Shown here: positions 16,320 to 26,565 of the stretch, piece by piece
How positions within the stretch are numbered: the stretch's first letter is position 1
Layout of the letters: each line of letters begins with the position of its first letter
NCBI GenBank assembly: GCA_001896715.1
Contig: MPOY01000108.1
Coordinates: forward strand, 1 to 35,087
From: Methanoculleus sp. EBM-46
GTDB taxonomy: Archaea > Halobacteriota > Methanomicrobia > Methanomicrobiales > Methanoculleaceae
Reading direction: 5' to 3'
DNA: 35,087 bases
Notes under the pieces: generated by a model
Databases searched by the model: none
Told to the model about the DNA's origin: nothing
The model's input: only the letters and a program-made list of their open reading frames with translations
Translations under genes and position numbers: made by a program

Positions 16320-17975
16320 ATGGAGCTGCCCTGGAGGAGCACCGAGGTCTGGTGCAGGAAAGGACGGGCGTATTGCGAGGAGGGGCAGTACGACCGGGCC
16401 GTCGAGTGCTACGACCGGGCGATCAGGCTGAACGCCGGCGCCGCCGATGCCTGGTACCATAAGGGGCTCGCTCTCACCGCTGCCGGGCGCCACCAGGAGG
16501 CGGCCGGATGTCTCGACCAGGCCACCAGGATCGATCCGGCATCCGCCCGCTCCTGGTGCGCCCGGGGGCAGGTGCTCTACAACCTCCGGCAGTACCAGGA
16601 GGCCGCCGAGTGCTGCAGCCAGGCGGTGAAGCTCGCGCCTGACTCCGCGGACGCCTGGCTTACCCGGGGGCACGTCTTCAGGAGTATGGGGCGAACCCCC
16701 GATGCGATCAGAAACTACGATCAGGCCATCGCCATCGATCCGGGCCGGGTGGAGACCTGGCTTGCCAGGGGAACGGCGCTTGCCACCGAACGACAGTATG
16801 ATGCGGCGATCGACTGCTACGATCAGGTCATCGCGCTTGACCCCGGGAACGCAAACGCCTGGTATGCCAGAGGAACGATCCAGGCCATCCTCTCCCGGCA
16901 CAACGACGCCCTTGCATCCTGCGACCGGGCCGTCGCGATCGACTCAAACCACGCCGACGCCTGGTATGTCAGGGGATGCACGCTTGCGGTGCTGGAGCAG
17001 TATGCGGAGGCGATCAACTCCTACGACCGGGTGCTTGCCGTCCGTCCGGGGGATGCCGATGCCTGGTACAACCGGGGCCGGGCGTTGCACCGTCTCGAGC
17101 GCCATGCGGAGGCAAACGAGTGTTACGACCGGGCGCTCCGGATCAAGCCCGACTACGCCGGAATCTGGTACCATAAAGGCACGGCACTGAGGAAACTGAA
17201 ACGCTACGAACCGGCGCTCGCCTCTTTTGACCGGGCACTCAAGGAGAACGCCGCCGACCCGGGGATATGGTATCAGGAGGGGCTCATCCTCTTCAGCCTG
17301 AAGCGCTTTGAGAAGGCGATCGAGTGCTTCGACCAGGTGCTCAGGCTCCGCACCGATCACCCGGATGCATGCTACTACCGTGGCGAGAGTTACTACGCCC
17401 TCGGGGACTACGGGGCGGCGGTCACCTGCTACCGGACCGTGGTCCGGATGGACCCGGAGAACGCCGTCGCCTGGAACAACTACGGAAACGCGCTCTACCG
17501 GCTCGAGCGTTACGAAGAAGCCCTTGCCTGCTACGAACGGGCGCTTGGAGTCAACCCCGAGAACCAGGGCGCCTGGAGCAACAAGGCAAACGTCCTCTCG
17601 ATCCTCACGCATTACGATGAAGCGCTCGCCTGCTACGACCGGGAGCTCCGGACAAACCCGGAGAACGCAGACGCGTGGTACAACAAAGGTCTTGCGCTCT
17701 TCATTCTCGGATGTTACGGCGAGGCTGCCGCCTGCTATGCGCGAGCACTCGCTATCGATCCCGCGAGAGCGGAGGTCTGGTGCGCCCGGGGCAACACCCT
17801 CGTCATCCTGGAGCGTTACGAGGAGGCGCTCGACTGCTACGACCGGGCGCTCGCCGCAAACCCCGACGACCCCGGGGCGCTCAAGGGGAAGGCGATGGCC
17901 CTCATCTACATCGACCGCCCCGCCGAGGCGGCCAGGTACTACGAGAGGCTGCAGCGGTTGCCGGGGCGGTCCTGA
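16320..17975 (+). CDS. TPR-repeat protein, 16 units
   Basis: 551 aa composed almost wholly of 16 tandem tetratricopeptide units of 34 residues. Each follows a W-Y-x-(K/R)-G ... A-x-x-C-Y-D-(R/Q)-A-L-x-(I/L)-(D/N)-P pattern, with AWYNKG and CYDRAL as recurring forms. There is no signal peptide, membrane helix or extra catalytic domain, so it is probably a cytoplasmic protein-protein scaffold; the partner is unknown. Units keep exact length with no insertions, and unit 11 replaces the usual Trp with Cys (DACYYRG). No clear TATA box is seen upstream. The stop is followed by a GC hairpin and the repeat at 17992-18059. Confidence 0.93.
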   Translation: MELPWRSTEVWCRKGRAYCEEGQYDRAVECYDRAIRLNAGAADAWYHKGLALTAAGRHQEAAGCLDQATRIDPASARSWCARGQVLYNLRQYQEAAECCSQAVKLAPDSADAWLTRGHVFRSMGRTPDAIRNYDQAIAIDPGRVETWLARGTALATERQYDAAIDCYDQVIALDPGNANAWYARGTIQAILSRHNDALASCDRAVAIDSNHADAWYVRGCTLAVLEQYAEAINSYDRVLAVRPGDADAWYNRGRALHRLERHAEANECYDRALRIKPDYAGIWYHKGTALRKLKRYEPALASFDRALKENAADPGIWYQEGLILFSLKRFEKAIECFDQVLRLRTDHPDACYYRGESYYALGDYGAAVTCYRTVVRMDPENAVAWNNYGNALYRLERYEEALACYERALGVNPENQGAWSNKANVLSILTHYDEALACYDRELRTNPENADAWYNKGLALFILGCYGEAAACYARALAIDPARAEVWCARGNTLVILERYEEALDCYDRALAANPDDPGALKGKAMALIYIDRPAEAARYYERLQRLPGRS

Positions 17976-17999
17976 GCGCGGGATCCCCTATACCCGCGC
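17976..17999. terminator. GC-rich hairpin after the TPR gene
   Basis: GCGCGGG and CCCGCGC form a perfect 7-bp stem around a 10-base loop directly after the TPR stop codon. There is no T-run, so termination is only suggested. The right arm enters the 68-bp repeat. Confidence 0.4.
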
Positions 18000-18059
18000 T
18001 ATCCGCCCGACGGCTTCCATCAGGTTCTCCATCGACGTCGCGTAGGAGAGCCGGAGCCA
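17992..18059. repeat. 68-bp direct repeat, copy 1 (possible att site)
   Basis: Identical over 68 bases to 20808-20875, the last 22 codons of the aminotransferase gene ([20 protein letters not shown] region, then Val). Here the copy is detached from any gene. Just beyond the perfect block both sides stay loosely similar: on the minus strand it still ends in a Val codon plus a stop (GTA TAG here, GTC TGA in the intact gene). Confidence 0.9.
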
Positions 18060-18075
18060 CGGGCAGGGAATCGCA

Positions 18076-19017
18076 TCAGGTGAGATCCTGCACCTCCGAC
18101 GGATCGACTGCCGGTACATATCGGAAGACTCCTTCCGACTTGCCGCCCCACAGTGCGTTGCACGAAAAGACATACACCGGCACGATGTAGTTCTGGGGTT
18201 CGGTTTGTGTCGCCATCCAGTAGCCAAGCGAGATGTTGGTCACCACGAGTTTGTCGTAATTCTCTGGGAGTGGTTGGATCATGACGTTCCCCGCAGAGAG
18301 TCGCTGATATGCCTGCTCCGGAGTCACGATCTTCACATCGCGGACCGGTTCCGGATCGAATTTCCTGAGAGAATTCGAGACAGCTACCACCTCGCCGTTT
18401 TCTCCGACCGATACGCCGATCCCTGCGTTATGCACGGGGAGGCCCCCGATCTCTCCCACGAATGTTACATGTTTCGTGAGGATATACTCCGCTCCACCAG
18501 GGGTTGCGCTTCCATCTACAAACGAAGATCCGACACTCACATCCGTAGCGTGAATGTCACCGGAAAGAAGTCCGCGTTCCTTCAAGTAGTCCATCGCGAT
18601 CGCACGAGCCTCGTCGTCGGACGGAATGTCCGGCTGCCTGTTAGTGGCGTAAGGGTACGCCTTTGCCGGGATGATATACTGGAACGCTCCGGAGTTCGTG
18701 TAATAATACAACCTTCCATCGGTTCTTTCAGGCTTTTTCACGTCTCCCGATACCCCGAACAGATCGCCGATGCGCCGTTCCTCCGCGATGCTGTTGTCGG
18801 GGAGAACAGTCCGGTATACCGGGTACGAATCGTTCACATCCGGGAACGGTGCGGCGAGGACATAGGGTCCGGATAATCCAATGATATTCGGAATCGAAGG
18901 AACGTCTATGATTGGTGTTCCTGGCGTTGCCTGTTGCAGGCAGATCAACCCGACTCCTGCGGCGATGATTCCCAGTGCAACAACTGCGAATCCCATAAAT
19001 ATTACTTTTCTCTTCAT
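18076..19017 (-). CDS. Membrane-anchored protein of unknown function
   Basis: 313 aa, not recognised. An N-terminal hydrophobic helix (about residues 6-28, after MKRK) acts as signal or anchor and the rest is predicted to be outside. Two stretches pair a helix with a strand-rich part (SDDEARAIAMDYLKERGL and TPEQAYQRLSAGN), reminiscent of PepSY/YycI-like extracytoplasmic domains, but this is only a resemblance. The start has GGAG six bases upstream and lies 17 bases after the interrupted gene, so they form an operon. Its base composition is visibly lower in GC than the flanking genes, and it lies between the two 68-bp repeats. Confidence 0.75.
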   Translation of the reverse strand: MKRKVIFMGFAVVALGIIAAGVGLICLQQATPGTPIIDVPSIPNIIGLSGPYVLAAPFPDVNDSYPVYRTVLPDNSIAEERRIGDLFGVSGDVKKPERTDGRLYYYTNSGAFQYIIPAKAYPYATNRQPDIPSDDEARAIAMDYLKERGLLSGDIHATDVSVGSSFVDGSATPGGAEYILTKHVTFVGEIGGLPVHNAGIGVSVGENGEVVAVSNSLRKFDPEPVRDVKIVTPEQAYQRLSAGNVMIQPLPENYDKLVVTNISLGYWMATQTEPQNYIVPVYVFSCNALWGGKSEGVFRYVPAVDPSEVQDLT

Positions 19018-19034
19018 TTTCTACTCCAAAATTT

Positions 19035-20519
19035 TTAAGGAAGGCAAGTATATTGCCACTGGTAGACATATGGGTCGACATACAGATCTTCGTCTGATTC
19101 TACCGATCCGCTGCCCCAAATATGGTCGTTTTCGCAGTCCTTACTCTCACCGAGGACTCTTAGTCTGACGGGAGGCCCATGCGTCATGTCAGTCGCATTG
19201 AACCATGCATCTATGACTGTCTCTCCATTCAGGAGCAAAGTAGCAAGATTTTCCCCGTCATTCACGTCCCAACCTTCGGTCTCAAATCCGCAGACAAGAT
19301 GAACTCCGTTCATTGTATATGTCCTTGGTGGAGGGCATTTGAAGACCGTTTCTGTGGCGTTTGTGGTATGACACCCGTGGAGGAATATCCATTCCAGGTC
19401 ATTGTCCCCCCATGAGCAGTCTACGAAGTGAAAGGTTCCAAGAACGTCACTTAAAGCCATCGCACTAGCGCTGCCATGACTTGCGACAAGAGCAACGTCA
19501 ACCCCATCGATGTACTTCCAATCCTCGCCTCCCCATTCACTTGATGTAAATAGACCCCGAAAAACCTCGTGATCTCCGTACTCAAACATCGGGATCCAGC
19601 CTCCCTCTACAACAAGCGTGTTGTAGAATCCGCGAGAGGTATTGCTGCTTTGCGAGAGTGGATGTTGCCAATTAAAATCGTAATTATCCACCCACGTCAC
19701 CCCGACCTGGGGATAATCAAGATCGTGATAATCCTTCGTCGCTTTCAGAGGAACCAGAGTTGCTTCTTCCGTCATGGACACCCAGTACGCCTTTCCCGGG
19801 AACATCAGGCGCCGGTCGCTGTGGCTGCCTGTTGCGCCGCGGATCATGCTGACCTCGTAACCCTGCGTTTCCGCATCATAACCCTGTACCGTTACCCACG
19901 CGTTCCTGAGGGAAATGAGCGTATCCCGTGCAGATTCCTGGCTCAAACCATAGAATCCGACAACGTTCCAGCCGGAATAGAGGTGGTTTGTCACTCCCGT
20001 CTGCTCTTGGGTGGGCTTGAAGTAGAGCGGGATCTGGTACGACCCGTTTGCATAGATCCATATCCCCTCGAGCGGCCTGAACTCATCCTGGGCGCTCATC
20101 GATTCCCACTGGTCGCTCGAGCCGTTATATCGGAAAACCGAGTGGCCGGCCGTGTCCACCCCGGCGAAGATCGCCTGCATAGTATCATACCCGTCGACAA
20201 GCCAGAGGGGCGTCGAGACAAGATTCCATCCCGGATGCAGGATCAGCGTGTTCGACGCCGAATCGAAGGCGGTTGCCGGATACAACCCGCCCCGCGCTAT
20301 CGGCGAGCTCGGTGGCTCTCATCCCGGCGGATACGGGGGGACCAGATCCTCCACGGCGATGGGGCCGGCAGATGTCATAACTATCGCCGCGCTCCCTTCG
20401 TCCGGTGTAGCGGCGCCGGGGTCTGATTCCTCACCCAGTACGGGTGCAACCGCGATGCCGGCGACGAGCAGCACGATGAGCGCTCGCACCAGGTATCCGG
20501 AAATGTCTGTGGTTCGCAT
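19035..20519 (-). pseudogene. Secreted caspase-like (DUF6345-like) protein, interrupted by in-frame TGA
   Basis: A strong AAGGAGGT precedes the ATG at 20519. The first 66 codons encode a signal peptide (about 9-29) and a Pro-rich linker ending VPPYPPG, then a TGA (20319-20321). The same frame stays open for 427 more codons to 19035. The downstream part has no ATG start, no signal peptide and only a TTG without a ribosome site at 20285. It holds two PGWNLVS/SGWNVVG modules (each ending GIWIYA or KAYWVSM) and then a domain with VASHG and, about 37 residues later, FLHGC. That His-Gly and Cys pair is the pattern of clan CD (caspase/gingipain-like) peptidases, and I match it to DUF6345 from memory. 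Probably a nonsense mutation or a sequencing error. Confidence 0.7.
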
Positions 20520-20665
20520 CGTTACCTCCTTTCGTTCTGTGAACGGAGGCACGGAGAAAGGGTTATCTACCCAGATTACCCATGCTCTCATGCCTTCGGG
20601 CCGCAGGGGGGTTCTTCATTCGCGGTGATCGATCCCTCTGTGACAATGAGGACTGCAACGGTCCT

Positions 20666-20673
20666 CTATATAG
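20666..20673 (-). promoter_or_regulatory. TATA box of the island operon
   Basis: CTATATAG on the minus strand, predicting a start near 20640 and a leader of about 120 bases before the ATG at 20519, the longest leader suggested in this window. Confidence 0.45.
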
Positions 20674-20785
20674 CATTTCTGTCACAATCCTCTACACGTC
20701 AGGGCGCCGGTACCGATTCCGGGCCTTCGCGATCGGCGGATCGCAGAGCGGTCTGCCGTGCAGGCATTTAAAATCGGCATTGAAC

Positions 20786-20811
20786 AAAAAAAAGACGGGA
20801 TCTTCAGACCC
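20786..20811 (-). terminator. T-rich terminator of the aminotransferase gene
   Basis: On the minus strand the stop codon lies within CGGG...CCCG and is followed by TCTTTTTTTT, a run of eight T (20786-20793), a typical archaeal termination signal. Confidence 0.6.
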
Positions 20812-21934
20812 GCGCTATCCGCCCGACGGCTTCCATCAGGTTCTCCATCGACGTCGCGTAGGAGAGCCGGAGCCAGCCGGGGGTGCAGAACGCCGTCCCC
20901 GGGGTGACCGCCACGTGGGCGTCGTGGAGCCACGACCGGGCGATCGCCATGTCGTCGCCGCCGACGTTCACGTAGGCGTAGAAGGCGCCGTCCGCCGGAG
21001 CGGTGGTGTAGCCGAGGTCGCAGAGCGCCGGTATGATGTAGTCGCGCCGGCGCTCGAACTCGCGGCGCATCGATTCAACGCAGTCCTGGGGCCCCTCAAG
21101 CGCGGCGACCGCGCCGAACATGGCAAACGTCGTCGGGTGCGATATGGTGTGCTGCTGCACCTTCTCCATCTGCCGGATGACCGGCCGGGGCGCGACCGCG
21201 TAGCCGAGCCGCCACCCCGTCATCGCGTAGGCCTTCGAGAACCCGTTGATGGTGATCGTCCGCTCCGCCATACCCGGGAGGGAGGCGATCGATACCGGCG
21301 TCTTCCCGTAGACCAGTTTCTCGTAGATCTCGTCGGAGAGTGCGAATATATCGTTGTCCCGGCAGATATCGGCGATCAGCCGGAGAGAGTCCGCGTTCAG
21401 CACCGCGCCGGAGGGGTTCGAGGGGGAGTTGACCACGATCATCCGTATCCGGGGGCCGACAGCCTCGAGCAGGGTATCGTCGACCTGGAACGTCTCGGGA
21501 GAGAGAGCGTGGTGCCGGGCAAGGCCGCCCGCTATACGGGCACAGGGCTCGTAGGAGACCCAGGAGGGATCGAGGATGAGCACCTCGTCGCCGGGGTTCA
21601 GGACGGCCTCCATCGCCTCGTATATGGCGTCTTTTGCCCCGCAGGTGACGATCACCTCATCCGGCTTTGCAGAAAACCCGTTCTCGCGGGTGATCTTCTC
21701 GGCAATCGCGCCCGTCAGCTCCGGTATGCCGGCACTCGGGGCGTAATGCGTCTCTCCGCGGCGGAGAGCGTCGATACAGGCATCTTTGATGTGTGCCGGG
21801 GTATCGAAGTCCGGCTCCCCGATCGAGAGGCTGATGACATCGATACCTTCCTGCGCCATCCGCTTTGCCGCGTTCGATATCTCGATGGTCGCGGAGGGAG
21901 GGATGCCCGCAATCTTCTCTGAGAGGCCTCTCAT
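20804..21934 (-). CDS. Class I aminotransferase (aspartate-type)
   Basis: 376 aa fold-type I PLP enzyme. Seen: [10 protein letters not shown] with the substrate-contacting region, [15 protein letters not shown] with Asn173, DEIYEKL (Asp201 and Tyr204), the PLP lysine Lys234 in [15 protein letters not shown], and the carboxylate-binding Arg in WLRLSYATS near the C-terminus. Closest in pattern to archaeal aspartate/aromatic aminotransferases; exact substrate cannot be set from sequence alone. ATG overlaps the ribH stop by 4 bases, so it is co-translated with the riboflavin genes. Its last 68 bases reappear at 17992-18059. Confidence 0.92.
   Translation of the reverse strand: MRGLSEKIAGIPPSATIEISNAAKRMAQEGIDVISLSIGEPDFDTPAHIKDACIDALRRGETHYAPSAGIPELTGAIAEKITRENGFSAKPDEVIVTCGAKDAIYEAMEAVLNPGDEVLILDPSWVSYEPCARIAGGLARHHALSPETFQVDDTLLEAVGPRIRMIVVNSPSNPSGAVLNADSLRLIADICRDNDIFALSDEIYEKLVYGKTPVSIASLPGMAERTITINGFSKAYAMTGWRLGYAVAPRPVIRQMEKVQQHTISHPTTFAMFGAVAALEGPQDCVESMRREFERRRDYIIPALCDLGYTTAPADGAFYAYVNVGGDDMAIARSWLHDAHVAVTPGTAFCTPGWLRLSYATSMENLMEAVGRIARV
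20808..20875. repeat. 68-bp direct repeat, copy 2 (inside aminotransferase 3' end)
   Basis: The intact-gene copy of the repeat at 17992-18059; the offset is exactly 2816 bases. It ends two bases inside the stop-proximal Val codon and covers the carboxyl-terminal helix of the enzyme. Confidence 0.9.
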
Positions 21935-22338
21935 CCCAATCGCTGGACCATCTTCACGGCCGATTCGACGGCACGCCTGGCGTAGTCGATACGTTCGGTA
22001 GCTTCCATCCGGGTCATCCCCGGCCCGGATATGCCGAGAGAGACGGGTTTCCCGAACTCAAGCGAGAGGTCGATGATCTTACGCGCCGCGTGCTGGACGA
22101 CGATCTCGTCGTGCTGGGTGGCGCCCTCGATGACGCACCCGATCGTGACGACCGCATCGATGTCTTCCTGCCCGAGCAGTTTCTTGATCGCGAGCGGCAT
22201 GTCGTAGGCGCCGGGGACGTAGATCGCTCCCGCCACCTCCGCGCCGAGGAAGTTCGCGTGTTCCCGGGCCTCGATCTCCATCATGTAGGTGATGTCGCGG
22301 TTGAACTCCGCGACGACAAATCCAAGTCTTACCGTCAT
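21931..22338 (-). CDS. ribH: 6,7-dimethyl-8-ribityllumazine synthase
   Basis: 135 aa, the short archaeal form. Condenses 5-amino-6-(D-ribitylamino)uracil with 3,4-dihydroxy-2-butanone 4-phosphate. Start [15 protein letters not shown]; the [10 protein letters not shown] segment and the catalytic His76 in GATQHDEIV are as expected. The gene follows ribC by 58 bases and overlaps the aminotransferase by 4. The frame is open farther upstream, but those residues do not fit the family. Confidence 0.95.
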   Translation of the reverse strand: MTVRLGFVVAEFNRDITYMMEIEAREHANFLGAEVAGAIYVPGAYDMPLAIKKLLGQEDIDAVVTIGCVIEGATQHDEIVVQHAARKIIDLSLEFGKPVSLGISGPGMTRMEATERIDYARRAVESAVKMVQRLG

Positions 22339-22396
22339 ATCAATCAATCCCTGTGGTAGTAATCGCACCGGATACTGATAACCATCGCTCTTTACG

Positions 22397-23985
<1,589 letters not shown>

Positions 23986-24022
23986 GGTGATCAGTCCGTA
24001 TCGTCTCGTCGGGGACGGACGC

Positions 24023-24038
24023 AGTTCCTGAAGGAACT
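24023..24038. promoter_or_regulatory. Inverted repeat in the divergent promoter region
   Basis: AGTTCCTGAAGGAACT, 6-bp arms with a 4-base spacer, 38 bases upstream of the class V aminotransferase ATG and 80 upstream of purE. A possible operator. Confidence 0.3.
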
Positions 24039-24118
24039 TGGATGTAAACTCTTATCAACCTCACCACGGTGCGATATCGGTAAAGAGATGAAGGGGCAGG
24101 AGCATACCAGAGGGAGGT

Positions 24119-24511
24119 ATGGTTGATGTCGCGGTGATCTGCGGCTCCGCTTCGGATACACCCGTAGCGGAGAAGGTGTTTGCAGTCTTACAGGAGCACG
24201 GCATATCCTACGACTACCAGGTGATCTCGGCGCACCGGGATCCCGAGAGGCTGGACGGGTACGTGAAGGCAAGCGACGCCCGGGTCTTCATCGCTATCGC
24301 CGGGCTTTCCGCGGCCCTCCCGGGCGTGGTCGCCTCGAAGACGGAACGCCCGGTGATCGGTGTCCCCGTGAGCGGGAAACTGATGGGGTTTGATGCCCTC
24401 CTCTCGATCGTCCAGATGCCGAAAGGCGTCCCGGTGGCCTGCGTCGGCGTGGACAACGGTGAGAATGCCGGCCTGCTCGCGGTGCGGATCCTCGGCGCGG
24501 GCCGCGCCTGA
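24119..24511 (+). CDS. purE: PurE, N5-CAIR mutase, short C-terminus
   Basis: 130 aa, with GAGGGAGGT just before the ATG. GSASD (9-13), SAHRDPERL (from 37), [11 protein letters not shown] and PVIGVPV build the PurE active site, which rearranges N5-CAIR (or carboxylates AIR) in purine synthesis. The family is usually about 155-170 aa; the last helix is missing. The frame stays open for 37 codons after the TGA at 24509-24511 and encodes a helix-like RVLAAYRRSRSAITAWIDGQ, so the gene may have been truncated by a stop or indels. The catalytic core is complete. Confidence 0.92.
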   Translation: MVDVAVICGSASDTPVAEKVFAVLQEHGISYDYQVISAHRDPERLDGYVKASDARVFIAIAGLSAALPGVVASKTERPVIGVPVSGKLMGFDALLSIVQMPKGVPVACVGVDNGENAGLLAVRILGAGRA

Positions 24512-24644
24512 TACGCTCCATGCCGACTTCCCGGACCTGACAGGGTCCTCGCGGCCTACCGGCGGAGCCGGAGCGCGATAACCGCCTGGATCGACGGGCA
24601 GTTCGGAGGGAAGGGCGCCCCGTAGTGCCGACAGCGAACGCCTC

Positions 24645-25928
24645 TTACGGTTCCATCCGCTCTTCTGGCGGCGCCTTGAGGATCTCCCGGACCATCTTTA
24701 CGGCGCAGAGGTCGCCGCACATCGAGCAGGTCTCAAGCGCCCCGTCCCGCTCGTGAATGCGCCGGGCCTCCCCGGAGAAAAGCGCCGCCTCGAACTGTTT
24801 CTCCCAGTCGAGCGCCCGGCGCGCCTCCGCCATACGGGCTTCGTGGTTCCTGGTGCTCCCGGCGGCGCGGGAGAGGCTCCCGACGTGTGCGGCGATCCTT
24901 GCCGCCCGCGTCCCTTCCACGATGTCGCGGATATCCGGCAGCGCCAGATGCTCGGCCGGCGAGACCATGCAGAGGAAGTCGGCGCCGTGCATGCAGGCGA
25001 TCGCGCCGCCGATCGCCCCCACGACGTGGTCGTAGCCCGGCGCCACGTCGGTCACGAGCGGGCCGAGCAGGTAGAGCGGTGCGCCGTCGGTCAGCTCCTT
25101 GATCATCCGGACGTTGTAGCCGATCTGGTCGACCGGTATATGCCCCGGCCCCTCGATCATCCGTTGCACCCCGGCGGCAATCGCCCTCTTCGCGAGATGC
25201 CCGAGCGTCAGGTACTCGGTCGTCTTTGCGAGGCGGCCGGCATCCACGAACGCACCGGGGCGCATCCCGTCCCCGAGGCTCACGACCACGTCGTGCTCGG
25301 CAAGGATCTCAAGCAGGTAGTCGTACTCGGCGTAGAGGGGGTTCTCTTCACCGGTCGCGGCCATCATAGCCACGTGGAAGGCCCCGCCGCGGGAGACGAC
25401 GCCCATCGTCCGGGGATCCGCCTCGAGGGAGGCGAGCGCGTCGCGGTTCACGCCGCAGTGAAGCGTCAGGAAGTCCACGCCCTGCCGGCAGTGCTCCCGG
25501 ACCACCGAGAAAAGCAGGTCGGCATCGAGATCCGCTGCGCTCCCCGCCCGCCGGACCGCTTCATACACCGGGACCGTCCCGACGGGCGCGTCGAGGGCGA
25601 GGATCCGGCGCCGGATGCGAACGAGATCGCCGCCGGTCGAGAGGTCCATCAGAGCATCCGCACCCTCGTTGAGGGCCGCCTTCGCCTTCTCGACCTCGAG
25701 GTCCTCGTCGCACCGGATACCCGATGTCCCGACGTTCACGTTGACCCGAACCCTGCAGCCCTCGCCGATGGCGCAGAGCCGGTGCGGCCGCACAGGGTTT
25801 GCCGGGACGACGATCCGCCCGCGGGCGACGGCCCGCGCGGCATGGTGCGGGGAAAGATCCTCCTCGCGGGCGATCGCCTCCACCTCCGGGGGGACCCCGC
25901 GCAGGCATGCGGAGATCAGGGTATGCAT
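24645..25928 (-). CDS. thiC: Phosphomethylpyrimidine synthase
   Basis: 427 aa from the ATG at 25928 (MHTLISACLRGVPPEVE); ATGs at 25937 and 25952 are also in frame. A non-canonical radical SAM enzyme that rearranges AIR to the HMP pyrimidine of thiamine. NVNVGTSGI, ADALMDLSTGGD, LHCGVN, SLGDGMRPG and EGPGHIP are family motifs, and the C-terminal iron-sulfur cysteines are 401, 404 and 408 (CSMCGDLC). AIR is also the precursor used with PurE, the neighbour. No riboswitch is seen or expected. Confidence 0.95.
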   Translation of the reverse strand: MHTLISACLRGVPPEVEAIAREEDLSPHHAARAVARGRIVVPANPVRPHRLCAIGEGCRVRVNVNVGTSGIRCDEDLEVEKAKAALNEGADALMDLSTGGDLVRIRRRILALDAPVGTVPVYEAVRRAGSAADLDADLLFSVVREHCRQGVDFLTLHCGVNRDALASLEADPRTMGVVSRGGAFHVAMMAATGEENPLYAEYDYLLEILAEHDVVVSLGDGMRPGAFVDAGRLAKTTEYLTLGHLAKRAIAAGVQRMIEGPGHIPVDQIGYNVRMIKELTDGAPLYLLGPLVTDVAPGYDHVVGAIGGAIACMHGADFLCMVSPAEHLALPDIRDIVEGTRAARIAAHVGSLSRAAGSTRNHEARMAEARRALDWEKQFEAALFSGEARRIHERDGALETCSMCGDLCAVKMVREILKAPPEERMEP

Positions 25929-25962
25929 AAGAACCATTTGTCCGGAGGCCATATTAGTCTAC

Positions 25963-26565
25963 ATGCCAGTCCGGTGGATCGCGAGCGGCACGACTTACGC
26001 CAACTCGTTCGTTTACGGAAACGTCCTCGTGGATGCAGGCGTTCTCCCGATGGCGGTGGAGCCGTATGCCGGCGCTATCGATACGATCGTCCTCACCCAC
26101 GCCCACTACGACCACACCGCCCACGTGAAGGAGATCGCCCGGCTCTGCGGCGACGCCGCCGTCTGCATCCACGAGGCGGACGCTCCCGGCCTTGTCAACG
26201 ACACCCGGAGCCTCGCCATGATCTTTGGCGCCCGATCGCCCGGGATCGCCCCCGACGTCCTCCTCTCCGACGGCGACCCGGTCGGGAGCCTCCGCGTCAT
26301 CCACACGCCGGGGCACACGCCGGGCGGGATCTGCCTCTACGATCCGGCGGCAAAAGTGCTCTTCTCGGGGGACACCGTCTTCGCCGGCGGATCGTTCGGG
26401 CGCTACGACTTCCCCGGCGGCGACCGGAGGGCACTTATAGCGTCGATTGAACGGCTCGCAGCACTCGATGTCGAGGGGCTCTACCCCGGGCACGGCGAGC
26501 CTGCCCCCACGGGCGGCGGGAGGCATATCGCGGCCGCCCGGGAGGCGTTCCGGTTCTATGGATAG
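25963..26565 (+). CDS. MBL-fold metallo-hydrolase
   Basis: 200 aa metallo-beta-lactamase fold. THAHYDH gives His46, His48, Asp50 and His51; a later HTPGHTPGG, SGDTVF and PGHGEP complete the two-metal site of the glyoxalase II-like group. Substrate not determinable. The start ATG is 35 bases from the divergent thiC start, so the two promoters must interlock. Its stop overlaps the GIY-YIG gene by 8 bases. Confidence 0.88.
   Translation: MPVRWIASGTTYANSFVYGNVLVDAGVLPMAVEPYAGAIDTIVLTHAHYDHTAHVKEIARLCGDAAVCIHEADAPGLVNDTRSLAMIFGARSPGIAPDVLLSDGDPVGSLRVIHTPGHTPGGICLYDPAAKVLFSGDTVFAGGSFGRYDFPGGDRRALIASIERLAALDVEGLYPGHGEPAPTGGGRHIAAAREAFRFYG

Noticed and set aside
16320-17975. Direct repeats suggesting CRISPR or satellite DNA
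   Set aside because: The periodicity is 102 bases, one TPR unit, and is in frame throughout a single gene.
17988-18227. Minus ORF carrying the aminotransferase C-terminus
   Set aside because: Only the last 27 codons are aminotransferase-like; the rest is the island gene read in the wrong frame. It is a detached gene end, not a gene.
20319-20321. Selenocysteine at the in-frame TGA
   Set aside because: The site is a proline-rich linker without catalytic context, no SECIS-like structure was recognised, and this order is not known to use selenocysteine.
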